A DNA stretch of 64,000 nucleotides from contig NC_015422.1 of the NCBI RefSeq assembly GCF_000204645.1, positions 3,551,001 to 3,615,000 on the forward strand, given 5' to 3'. Positions 38,631-45,918 of the stretch are shown piece after piece. Position numbers and translations under genes: made by a program. A model generated the notes under the pieces. That model searched no databases. It saw nothing but the letters and a program-made list of their open reading frames with translations, and was not told the origin of the DNA. Source of the stretch: Alicycliphilus denitrificans K601 (GTDB taxonomy: Bacteria > Pseudomonadota > Gammaproteobacteria > Burkholderiales > Burkholderiaceae_C). How positions within the stretch are numbered: the stretch's first letter is position 1; every line of letters starts with the position of its first letter.

Positions 38631-39272
38631 ATGAACAGCAAGTACATCTTCAATGTCGTTGGGGCACTGGTGCTCTGCATCGTCCTGTTGCCATCGGCAT
38701 CCATGGCACAGGTTTTCAAGTGCAAGGATGCGTCCGGCAAAACCGCGTACCAAAGCACGCCGTGCGCAGCAGCACAACAGGAGTCGCGCCCCGTCATCCT
38801 TGATTCCCCCACGTTGACCGACGAGGAAAAATTCAATGCGGCGGCCTACGCGGCAGGGATGACGCCGAAAGAGGCCAAACGGCTTCTGCAAGGTGGTCCG
38901 GCGAGTCCCGGTCAACCTGTTGCCGGTGGAGGTCAAGTCGAACCGCGTGAGCAGAACCAGCCCCGAGCTGTCGATCCGCGCAATGCGGCGTACCGTTGTA
39001 CGAGGCTCGATGGCACCTCGTATGTCAGCAGCACGCCATGTCCAAAACGAGGGCATGTGGCCGTCAACGGAACAACTACCAGCGGCGCACCGGCCACTGG
39101 GGGATTCTGGGCACCGATGCAGCAAGAGGTGATCGACAAAGGCGAAGCCTGTCAGGAGGCGAAGGCACGCCGCGACCGATCGGAAGAGAGCCATCGCAAA
39201 CAGGGCCGTGCCATGCCGGACGAATACCGGCGCAGACTGGATCAGAACGTCAGTGACGTGTGCAAAAGGTGA
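38631..39272 (+). CDS. Exported protein with two DUF4124-like modules
   Basis: A 213-residue protein with a signal peptide (about 1-26, ending ASMAQ). The first module, VFKCKDASGKTAYQSTPCA, is the DUF4124 pattern; a second similar module appears near residue 122 (YRCTRLDGTSYVSSTPC). Paired cysteines suggest disulfides in the periplasm. GAGGG precedes the ATG at 38631. Function unknown; presence on a phage-satellite-like element is unusual. Confidence 0.75.
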   Translation: MNSKYIFNVVGALVLCIVLLPSASMAQVFKCKDASGKTAYQSTPCAAAQQESRPVILDSPTLTDEEKFNAAAYAAGMTPKEAKRLLQGGPASPGQPVAGGGQVEPREQNQPRAVDPRNAAYRCTRLDGTSYVSSTPCPKRGHVAVNGTTTSGAPATGGFWAPMQQEVIDKGEACQEAKARRDRSEESHRKQGRAMPDEYRRRLDQNVSDVCKR

Positions 39273-39278
39273 ACCCTG

Positions 39279-39608
39279 ATGGGGTCGCCTCGCACAATCG
39301 AAGTGCTACTGTTTGAAACGTTCCCCGAAGCATCGCTTTTCGCTCGGCAACTGGCCAAACGATCAGCCAAGGTTGTACGCTTGTGGCCTGACGCTCGCGG
39401 ATGGCTGGTTGAAAATTTGGCCGCTGAGCGCGGTACGCATGATGTAGATTTTTGTGGGCATGAGTACAGCGAACGCACTGACCCGTATGACGAAGAAATC
39501 GCGTATCAGGAAAGACAACGCTTGATGGACGACCCCAAATTTCCGGGAGAAGAAGCGTATTCGCTGGGCGGGGACTTGAACGAGGATTGGATGCTCGACC
39601 ATGGCTGA
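39279..39608 (+). CDS. Hypothetical acidic protein
   Basis: A 109-residue soluble protein with a hydrophobic first half (IEVLLFETFPEASLFARQLA) and an acidic second half rich in Glu, Asp and Tyr. It starts 6 bases after the DUF4124 gene stop, so the two are likely cotranscribed. An acidic tail is compatible with a DNA mimic or a protein partner, but there is no direct support. No family recognised. Confidence 0.55.
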   Translation: MGSPRTIEVLLFETFPEASLFARQLAKRSAKVVRLWPDARGWLVENLAAERGTHDVDFCGHEYSERTDPYDEEIAYQERQRLMDDPKFPGEEAYSLGGDLNEDWMLDHG

Positions 39609-39693
39609 TAACGTCAAGCAGTTGGTAAAGTTCCAGCGGAACAGCCTTCTCAAGAACATCAGGCCATGCTTTGACAGTCGGTATGGGATTTAG
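39601..39693 (+). CDS. Possible 30-residue peptide
   Basis: An ATG in ATGGCTGA overlaps the stop of the preceding gene and opens a 30-codon frame (MADNVKQLVKFQRNSLL ...), basic overall. Overlap suggests translational coupling, but the size allows chance. Confidence 0.25.
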   Translation: MADNVKQLVKFQRNSLLKNIRPCFDSRYGI

Positions 39694-39762
39694 AAATTTT
39701 AATCGGCGGAGATGAGCAAAACGGAGGGGTTTTGGCACGAGCCGCAAACGTGGAGTGCGTGA

Positions 39763-40527
39763 GTGAAAGCGAAAACTGAAATGCAAATCGGTGTTGTTGC
39801 TGAGGTCGGCAACGGCTCCATGCGCGTGAATCCGACAATCGAGAACTGGCATTTTGTGTGTAAAAAATGCACCCAAAAACTTCGAATTCCGGCGCGTAGA
39901 GAGATTGAATTTGTATGTGTGTCCTGCCGACAGAGCTATTCGGTTAATCATCACGGCCAGGTTTTTATGGAAGTCTCTGTCGCTCGTCCACCTGAGAAGG
40001 AGCTTGCGAAGACTGCCAGCAAAAATCGCCATACTCCTCCTGTTGAAGATAAGAAAAGGCCCATTCATATTGATGTGCTGGGTCAGTCACCTTCCGCAAT
40101 TCCTGCGGTCAACGCCAAAGGCGGTCTTTTTGGTAGGCTGGTCTATGGCGTGACAGCTGTTGCGGCGGCTGCATCGGAGGCAAATGAAGCTGCGCGAGGA
40201 GCGGCGTTGTTGCGTGATTATGAAAGCACGATGCTAGGAATTCGGGGTCTTAATGAGAAGGTGCTGGCGCTGACTCTGATTAATTACGTCGACAAGGTTT
40301 CAAAGCTAAAAACACACTCGGAGAACTGGACGCGGGAAGGGTGTATCAAAATGGCACGCGCGCTTCAAAAAGAAGCGCGCAAATGTCTCGATTTTAATTT
40401 AGCCGAAGCCTACGCCTTGTGGATGGCTGGGGCTTGGATGGAGAGCAAGTGGCGCACGTCGCCGGAAGCAGACTTTGTTCATCTCGAGCTTGACGGCATG
40501 TGGAGAAGGCTAAATGCAGAGTCGTAA
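39763..40527 (+). CDS. Zinc-ribbon protein of unknown function
   Basis: A 254-residue protein. An N-terminal zinc ribbon has CKKC at about 32-35 and CVSC at about 52-55. The rest is mostly helical with an alanine-rich stretch (VTAVAAAASEANEAARGAA). The start is a GTG at 39763 or an ATG six codons later. Codon use is more AT-rich than in neighbours, a sign of recent transfer. It overlaps the terminase small subunit gene by 14 bases, so the two may act together. Not recognised otherwise. Confidence 0.6.
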   Translation: MKAKTEMQIGVVAEVGNGSMRVNPTIENWHFVCKKCTQKLRIPARREIEFVCVSCRQSYSVNHHGQVFMEVSVARPPEKELAKTASKNRHTPPVEDKKRPIHIDVLGQSPSAIPAVNAKGGLFGRLVYGVTAVAAAASEANEAARGAALLRDYESTMLGIRGLNEKVLALTLINYVDKVSKLKTHSENWTREGCIKMARALQKEARKCLDFNLAEAYALWMAGAWMESKWRTSPEADFVHLELDGMWRRLNAES

Positions 40528-40858
40528 CCGAAACCGGGAACAACGCGCGAAGCAGACTCGCTTTGTGCGCGAATACGCCGTGGACTGCAACGGCGCGGCG
40601 GCGGCGGTGCGGGCAGGCTATTCGCCGCGCTCGGCCAAGGTGACGGCGAGTCGGCTGCTAACCAAGGCTAACGTGCAGCGGGCGCTGCGGCAGATTCAGC
40701 AGGCGGATGCCGAGCGGTTGTCACTCAGTCGTGAAGCGGTGATTGGGCAACTACAGGACGCAATCGATTTCGCGCGGGTCAAGCAAGACCCGATGGCGAT
40801 GATCGTGGGGCTGCGGGAGTTGGGGCGGATGATGGGATATTACGAGGCCAACGATTGA
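40514..40858 (+). CDS. terS: Phage terminase small subunit (Terminase_2 type)
   Basis: A 114-residue protein. RFVREYAVDCNGAAAAVRAGYSPRSAKVTASRLL is split here as the typical N-terminal DNA-binding helix-turn-helix of small terminases (residues about 16-50), followed by an oligomerisation helix. In phages it selects DNA for packaging with a large subunit. No large subunit, portal or capsid gene is in the element, as in satellites that redirect a helper phage's packaging machine. That role is inference. Confidence 0.8.
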   Translation: MQSRNRNREQRAKQTRFVREYAVDCNGAAAAVRAGYSPRSAKVTASRLLTKANVQRALRQIQQADAERLSLSREAVIGQLQDAIDFARVKQDPMAMIVGLRELGRMMGYYEAND

Positions 40859-40993
40859 GCGGGCAAATCTGCTTGCACCTTTTCATTCCTTGCGCCAGTT
40901 GCCGCTTCGATGGCGGCAGACACTATATAGAACGGCCATCAAGCGTAAGTGGTTGATTTTGTTGGTGTTTTTCGGCGTTCTGATTTGATGGGT

Positions 40994-41077
40994 ATCGAGT
41001 CCAAGTCGTTGATCCGAAAGGGATTTTTGTTCGATAGGCAGCGCGTTCGATGCCATCGAGGCATCAAGGTATCGAAC
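40994..41077. other. Candidate replication origin region of the element
   Basis: Between convergent terS and the helicase gene lies an AT-rich stretch with GTTCGAT at 41029-41035 and 41045-41051 (16 bp apart), the inverted ATCGAAC at 41071-41077 and a further ATCGA at 40994. Repeats next to a rep gene suggest an origin, but they are short and few. Confidence 0.3.
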
Positions 41078-42536
41078 CGGCGGCAGAGGGAAAATTGATC
41101 GGTTTGTCCGGCATGGCAACGAGCTTTCCGTGATCGCGGCGAATCTTCCCGGCATTCAGCAGCGCATTGACGGCTTTCCGTACAGAGTTCTTCCCTGCTT
41201 TCAGACTGCCGCCCTCGCCACCAAACGTGTTCTCGATCTGGTTGGCTGAATAGCTCTTTCCAAGAGCTGCTTCGTCGCGGATCAGTTGCAATACACGATC
41301 TTCGAGAGTCACAGGTACCCCGCTGGCACGCAGGCCGACCAGATAGCCGTTCGGTTTGCGGATCAAGATTTCTGCATCGATGGGTGGGCCGTAGTTGCTC
41401 TTGGTCAGTTCGGCACTGAGATAGTGCTTGCTGGCGTCCAGTCCAACTTTTGCCTCTTTCGTAGCCGGTGAAAGGTTGAGCTGCCAGCGAACGCCGTCCG
41501 TCATGGCACTGGAGCCGCGCGTGGCGGCCTGCCCACGGGTGCCGGTCGTGGGGTTCATGCTGGCCTTGTTTGCATGGTGGCAGACCAGCACGGTAGCCCC
41601 GGTGGCATGGCGCAGGCGCTCCAACTGCTCAATGAATCGGGTGGTGTCGTCGGCGGCATTTTCATCGCCACCGCGAAAGCGTGAGGCCGGGTCGATCACG
41701 ATGAGTTTCAGGTCGGGGATGCCTGCAACCGTCAAAAGCAGGCGGTCAACATAGTCCGTGGCCTCCACATCGCCACGGCGCTGTGCGCGGGTCATCAGGT
41801 TATTGCTGGCCGTCAATGACTTGATGAAAAGCCCCTTGCGCAGATCGGCGGCCATCGCTGGATGGCTCGGGCTCAACTCCGTGATGATGCGGTCAAGGCG
41901 GCGGTGCACCTCGTCAATCTCATCCTCGGCCAACAGCAGCAGCGCCGTGCCACGCTCGCCACCCTGCCACACGTCGCAAAGGGGGATGCCCGTTGCTACG
42001 GTCACTCCCATTTGCAGCACGAACTGGCTCTTGCCGGTGCCGCCCGGAGCGACGATCATGCCGACAATCCCCAAGGGCAGCATGCCGCTCAAGAGCCAGC
42101 GGCGAACAGGCGGGCTCGTGCGCAGCAGAAGATCGATGTTGGCGTCGGCGATGTCAAACAGCGGGGTCAGCGGCACCTTGTGGCGTTCGGGGTGGTTGCG
42201 TGCATCGGTCTTCGCAAGGCTCTCCACCGTGCGACGCACCTTGTCCACGTCAAGCGGCGGGCTCTGGCGGGCGTTCCAGTCTAAGGCGATCTGGTGCACC
42301 ATATCAACAGGATGGCTCTTTGAAAGCAGATCTCCAACAACCTTCGTCAATGCAGCGGTGCGCTCGCCATCGGGGTACGAATTCAAAAAGGGATTGTCCT
42401 CGTGCACGGCCAGTTGCGGCGGACGTGTACCGTGGCTGGCGGACGGGCCACCGTTCGTGACCACCAAGCGCAGTTGTGTTTTCAAGTCGCCAGACGAATA
42501 GAGGCGGGACGGATCGGCAAATTTGATCGGCAACAT
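41064..42536 (-). CDS. RepA-type AAA helicase with PriCT-like N-terminus
   Basis: A 490-residue replication protein. A primase-C-terminal-like segment is at about 48-110. The RecA-like ATPase domain follows, with Walker A APGGTGKS ending at Ser170 and Walker B LKLIVIDPASRF. The C-terminal winged-helix-like part is at about 415-480. Its ATG directly abuts the TGA of the primase gene (TGAATG), indicating coupling. With the RepB-type primase it probably replicates the excised element. Confidence 0.8.
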   Translation of the reverse strand: MLPIKFADPSRLYSSGDLKTQLRLVVTNGGPSASHGTRPPQLAVHEDNPFLNSYPDGERTAALTKVVGDLLSKSHPVDMVHQIALDWNARQSPPLDVDKVRRTVESLAKTDARNHPERHKVPLTPLFDIADANIDLLLRTSPPVRRWLLSGMLPLGIVGMIVAPGGTGKSQFVLQMGVTVATGIPLCDVWQGGERGTALLLLAEDEIDEVHRRLDRIITELSPSHPAMAADLRKGLFIKSLTASNNLMTRAQRRGDVEATDYVDRLLLTVAGIPDLKLIVIDPASRFRGGDENAADDTTRFIEQLERLRHATGATVLVCHHANKASMNPTTGTRGQAATRGSSAMTDGVRWQLNLSPATKEAKVGLDASKHYLSAELTKSNYGPPIDAEILIRKPNGYLVGLRASGVPVTLEDRVLQLIRDEAALGKSYSANQIENTFGGEGGSLKAGKNSVRKAVNALLNAGKIRRDHGKLVAMPDKPINFPSAAGSIP

Positions 42537-43088
42537 TCAGGCTTCCTTCCCTTGTTGCATCAACGTCATGAAAGGATCGCCATCCTTCTTTTGGTGATAG
42601 AAGCCGGGAAGGCGCATCACACGCGCCGGATCGCTGACGGCAGGGTCGCCAGAAAAGCGTTTGGCCAAAGCCTTCTGGACAGCCGGGAACTCGTCGAGGG
42701 CCGTTTCGGGCGCCGCCAACCAGTACGCATGCCATTTGCCGGGGCTGCTCTCCACAACAATGTGCGGGGGCAGCTCTGCGGTGAACAGGGGGTCAATACC
42801 GCACTTATCCAAGTCCACATAGTGGGCGCGAACGCGGCGGACGTTTTCGGCCTTGCGGCCGCTCAGGTCGCCCGCATTCACCATAACGAAGATACCGGCA
42901 CCGTTCAAATTGGCTTTGACCAAGGTGTCGGCATGCTGGGTCAGGGAGCCGTGCAGGATGCGCGGAAACTCCTTGCTACCGGTGCGCTCGGCGAAAATTT
43001 GAAAAGTGAAGCTGTCCGGGTCAGCATCCAGCAGTTCAAGGAACTGGCGGGCGTGGTCGATGTCGGGGTGCAGATCAGAGGCCGTCAT
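42537..43088 (-). CDS. RepB-type DNA primase domain protein
   Basis: A 183-residue protein starting MTASDLHPDIDHARQFLELL. RRVRAHYVDLDKCGID contains the acidic metal-binding motif of archaeo-eukaryotic-type primases, and HIVVESSPGKWHAYW and RVMRLPGFYHQKKDG match the RepB_primase pattern. The frame is open upstream, but the ATG at 43088 is where similarity begins. It overlaps the small gene upstream by 14 bases. Priming of element replication is inferred. Confidence 0.78.
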   Translation of the reverse strand: MTASDLHPDIDHARQFLELLDADPDSFTFQIFAERTGSKEFPRILHGSLTQHADTLVKANLNGAGIFVMVNAGDLSGRKAENVRRVRAHYVDLDKCGIDPLFTAELPPHIVVESSPGKWHAYWLAAPETALDEFPAVQKALAKRFSGDPAVSDPARVMRLPGFYHQKKDGDPFMTLMQQGKEA

Positions 43089-43305
43089 GCTGCCCCCCAA
43101 TCTTCCAAACGTGCTCGCCATCGGGCACGTACACCATCGACATGGACGAGGTGGCGCGCTCCGCGTCCGCAGCGAAGAAGCCACCGATAACAATCCAGCC
43201 ACCCGGAACACGAAGGCGATGGATCGAAGCAGTGCAGGGAATCGCAAACGGAATATCGGGCATGCGCTCGATATCGTCGTCGTAGGACTGAGTGTTCTTA
43301 GACAT
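43075..43305 (-). CDS. Small hypothetical protein of the replication block
   Basis: A 76-residue protein (MSKNTQSYDDDIERMPDIPF ...) with a beta-rich middle (LRVPGGWIVIGGFFA). It overlaps both neighbours (AlpA-like by 8 bases, primase by 14), so it is cotranscribed with them. No family is recognised. Confidence 0.6.
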   Translation of the reverse strand: MSKNTQSYDDDIERMPDIPFAIPCTASIHRLRVPGGWIVIGGFFAADAERATSSMSMVYVPDGEHVWKIGGQHDGL

Positions 43306-43531
43306 GGCTGACGCTCCCGGTCGCAAGGTCGCTACGGTGCTTGAGCAGCCACGTATCCAAATCGTCCTTCAGGTAGACGATCTTGCGACCCAATTTAACG
43401 AAGGGAGGCGGGGTCATGCGGTTGCGGCGGGCACCTTCGGAGCGGCCGTGGCGCAGTGTGGAGCGGGAGATACCCAGATACGCGGCGGCTTGCTCTTCCG
43501 TCATCCCGCGCGTCAGTTCAGTGGTCGGCAT
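43298..43531 (-). CDS. alpA: AlpA-like helix-turn-helix excisionase/regulator
   Basis: A 77-residue MerR-like HTH protein. MTEEQAAAYLGISRSTLRHG is the recognition helix region and PPFVKLGRKIVYLKDDLDTWL is the wing typical of AlpA/HTH_17. AlpA proteins activate integrase/excision and, in satellites, early genes. It heads the primase-helicase block and lies downstream of integrase and an unknown gene, a layout seen in Gram-negative phage satellites. Confidence 0.82.
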   Translation of the reverse strand: MPTTELTRGMTEEQAAAYLGISRSTLRHGRSEGARRNRMTPPPFVKLGRKIVYLKDDLDTWLLKHRSDLATGSVSHV

Positions 43532-43602
43532 GGTTGATCCTCTCAGTGCGGGGAACACCCCCGCCATGCCGCAAGAGTCGCCGAGAGCGCGGGGGTGCTG
43601 TT

Positions 43603-43638
43603 AGGAACGGAATCGCCCAACAGGCATATTCCGTTCCT
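43603..43638. promoter_or_regulatory. Inverted repeat upstream of alpA
   Basis: AGGAACGGAAT and ATTCCGTTCCT form perfect 11-bp arms with a 14-bp spacer. A second inverted repeat (CACCCCCGC/GCGGGGGTG, 43556-43597) overlaps the same control region. Regulator binding or RNA structure are both possible. Confidence 0.5.
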
Positions 43639-43677
43639 TGACATGAACCGCTGGTGCATGCCGCTCCCGCGACCGCC

Positions 43678-44349
43678 CTATCCGCCCGGATCGAGCTTGG
43701 CTACATGCGTTGGATGGATGGGGTTGTCCGCCTCATCAATGATGGCGTTGACGAGGTCTGCAATGACGCTGTGCTGCGGGCTGCCGGTCCTATCGCGTAG
43801 CAATCGAATCAGATGCCGCACGGCATAGGTCCGAAACGCACTGCTGTGATTCGGCTTGGATGGCAGCGACATTCCGCCCTCCCAATCAGTGCGCTCGCGC
43901 AGCACGCCGTTAAGTCGATGCAAGACCGCCTCCACATACAGCGGGGATGCCTCGCCGGGGATATTCCGCAAATAGGCACGATCAGGTTCGGGAAACAACG
44001 CTTCAACCGTCAGCGGCACCGCACAGTACGCGCGAAGCGCCTGCTCATGGCGCCCCATCGCCGCTACCAACCTCTTCGCGAGCCCTCGAATCTCTTTGAC
44101 GGCTTTATCCTGCTCGCTGGTCGATGCCTTGGGAGCGCCCTCCCACATTCCACGCACCGACAAGCAAGCCTCCATGACCTCCCGCGCCACGTCCTCGCCG
44201 CACTGTTCCGATATCACCTCCAAGCGACGACAAAGCAGCGGGCTATCCAGAATGCGCACCAGCACGGCGCGGTCCCAATACGGTGGCCAGAACTCAGGGC
44301 CACCGTCATACGCTTTGATCCATGCGGGTGGAATGTACCGATTCGTCAT
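43678..44349 (-). CDS. Hypothetical protein between integrase and alpA
   Basis: A 223-residue, mainly helical soluble protein (MTNRYIPPAWIKAYDGGPEF ...) with aromatic residues near the N-terminus (FWPPYWDRA). It starts 8 bases after the integrase stop, so it belongs to the integrase transcript. No family is recognised; a role in excision or control is only suggested by position. Confidence 0.6.
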   Translation of the reverse strand: MTNRYIPPAWIKAYDGGPEFWPPYWDRAVLVRILDSPLLCRRLEVISEQCGEDVAREVMEACLSVRGMWEGAPKASTSEQDKAVKEIRGLAKRLVAAMGRHEQALRAYCAVPLTVEALFPEPDRAYLRNIPGEASPLYVEAVLHRLNGVLRERTDWEGGMSLPSKPNHSSAFRTYAVRHLIRLLRDRTGSPQHSVIADLVNAIIDEADNPIHPTHVAKLDPGG

Positions 44350-44357
44350 GTCACCCC

Positions 44358-45602
44358 CTATGCCGCGCGCACCAGCTTGGCGACTGCCTGCGCTTTGTGC
44401 TCCGGTGCGAGATGGGCGTACCGGAGAGTCATCTTCAAGTCGGCATGGCCAAGCAGTTCGCGTACGGTGTTGAGGTCAACACCGGCCATCACGAGCCGCG
44501 AGGCAAAGTGATGCCGCATGTCGTGCCAATGGAAATCTTGGAGTTTCACCGCCTTGACAATCGAACCCCAAGCGGAGTCCACATTGGTCAGCGGTGCGCC
44601 ATCCTTGCCGGGGAAAACAAGTTCCTCGTCCTCGCCGGGATGCTGGTCCATCCAGCGCGCCAGCATGGCGGCGGCCTCTTCGTTCAACGGAACGAAACGA
44701 CTTTTGCCGCTCTTGGCAGCGGCTGCGCGGACCTTGAGCATGCGCTTCTCCATGTCGATATCAGAACGCTTGAGCTTGAACAGTTCACCCCGCCGCAAGC
44801 CTGTATTGATGGTGACAAGGATCATCGGCCGAATATGGTCGATGAACTCGCCTTCGGCGATCAGCGGGCGAGCTTCATGTCCGCGCTGCATCCTCCATTC
44901 GTTGTGTCGCACGCGCGCTGCGCGGGCATTGGCCTCCCGAGCGTCCAAAACTTCGCGCAGCCGGGTTTCCTCTGCGTCAGACAGGAAGCGGACACGGTGA
45001 TCTTCGTCAACCTTGGCCTGCTTGACTTTGCGCAACGGGTGTTCGGGAATCAACTCCCATTCAACGGCTTTCGTCAGTGCGGAACGCAGCGATGCCAATT
45101 CGCGGTTGACGGATGTGGGTTTCAGTCCGCTCTTGAGCCGCTCGGACTTCCACTTGTCGAACTGCCACGCGGTGAGACTGTCGAGCCGCTTGTCAAGGTG
45201 CTCCTTGAACGCAACGCGCATGCGTGCCAAGGTTTTCTCGGCCGTCCCAAGATGCGCCAGCGCCCAAGGGGCGTAATGCTCGTCAATAAACGCTTCAAGC
45301 GTCGGCTTGCGCTCTTCGCGGCGTTGCTGGCGCTTGTCATCATTGGGGTCGATGCCACGCGCCACGTCGCCGAGAACCTTCTTGGCCTCGTCGCGGGCCT
45401 GCGCCGGGGTCAACGGCGGCGTGCGGCCGATGACGTAACGGTTCTTACGGCCATCGCGCAACCGATAGGCAACGAGGAAAGTCTTGGTCCCCGTAGGTTG
45501 AATGCGAAGCTGGAAGCCGCGCAGTTCGGTGTCATTGACTTCGTAAGTGGTATTGCTGGGCGACAGGGCTGCCAACAACTGGTTGGTAATTTTTGCTTTC
45601 AC
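44358..45602 (-). CDS. int: Tyrosine integrase of the element
   Basis: A 414-residue site-specific recombinase. The N-terminal arm-binding (DUF4102-type) domain is at about 1-90, the core-binding domain at about 100-185, and the catalytic domain at about 205-400. Catalytic residues are Arg270, Lys300, His360-x-x-Arg363, His386 and Tyr395. It probably inserts the element at tRNA-Thr by acting on the 51-bp repeats. It sits next to attR, at the far end from the intact tRNA, opposite to the common arrangement. Confidence 0.95.
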   Translation of the reverse strand: MKAKITNQLLAALSPSNTTYEVNDTELRGFQLRIQPTGTKTFLVAYRLRDGRKNRYVIGRTPPLTPAQARDEAKKVLGDVARGIDPNDDKRQQRREERKPTLEAFIDEHYAPWALAHLGTAEKTLARMRVAFKEHLDKRLDSLTAWQFDKWKSERLKSGLKPTSVNRELASLRSALTKAVEWELIPEHPLRKVKQAKVDEDHRVRFLSDAEETRLREVLDAREANARAARVRHNEWRMQRGHEARPLIAEGEFIDHIRPMILVTINTGLRRGELFKLKRSDIDMEKRMLKVRAAAAKSGKSRFVPLNEEAAAMLARWMDQHPGEDEELVFPGKDGAPLTNVDSAWGSIVKAVKLQDFHWHDMRHHFASRLVMAGVDLNTVRELLGHADLKMTLRYAHLAPEHKAQAVAKLVRAA

Positions 45603-45651
45603 GAAAGAGTCCTCTTCCCGCTAGGGGGTTGAGGGCTTCATTCCGTTTTCG

Positions 45652-45669
45652 TGGTCCACCCGTGGTCCA
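45652..45669. promoter_or_regulatory. Candidate integrase arm sites, right end
   Basis: TGGTCCA at 45652-45658 and 45663-45669, spaced by 11 bp as at the left end. They lie about 50 bases upstream of the integrase start, so bound integrase could also repress its own promoter. Confidence 0.6.
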
Positions 45670-45800
45670 AATGGCATGCACAGGGACTGATCTACAGGGC
45701 CTGCGATGCACAAACAATCCAAGGGCATGCCTTGGTTCGTCTGAGATATATGCTACCTCATAGTGCATTGCGGTGCCTAGAAGACTCCGATCCCGAGCCT

Positions 45801-45851
45801 TTCGTAATGAGAAGGTCGGGTGTTCGATTCATCTCACCGGCACCAAATGAA
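45801..45851. repeat. attR: 51-bp direct repeat
   Basis: Perfect copy of 35743-35793 (tRNA-Thr 3' part plus 6 bases). The 5' half of the tRNA is absent here, so it is not a second tRNA gene. Confidence 0.95.
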
Positions 45852-45883
45852 AACCCCTGATTCGCAAGAGTCAGGGGTTTTTT
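45851..45883. terminator. Chromosomal terminator, formerly behind tRNA-Thr
   Basis: AAACCCCTGA and TCAGGGGTTT form a perfect 10-bp stem with a 10-base loop and T-run on the plus strand. On the minus strand it can end the long rpsB-to-methyltransferase cluster. Confidence 0.88.
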
Positions 45884-45918
45884 CTTGGGGTGCCCGGCAT
45901 CCCGGGAGCGCGCTGGAC

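Larger units (their letters stand above)
35743..45851. mobile_element. 10.06-kb integrative element in tRNA-Thr, phage-satellite-like
   Basis: Bounded by 51-bp perfect repeats, with a tyrosine integrase at the right end. The right half holds integrase, AlpA-like protein, RepB-type primase and RepA-type helicase. The left half holds an XRE regulator, unknown genes, a terminase small subunit, and an ArdC-like protein. No structural, lysis or conjugation genes are seen. GC content is visibly lower in places (39.7-40.5 kb). This set matches phage-inducible chromosomal-island-like satellites more than an integrative conjugative element; the satellite reading is inference. Confidence 0.85.

Noticed and set aside
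39250..40068. 272-codon minus-strand frame in the element
   Set aside because: It covers the plus-strand gene at 39279 and part of the zinc-ribbon gene, which have better starts, spacing and composition.
45801..45851. A second tRNA-Thr gene
   Set aside because: Only the 3' part of the tRNA is present, without the acceptor 5' strand and D arm; it is attR.
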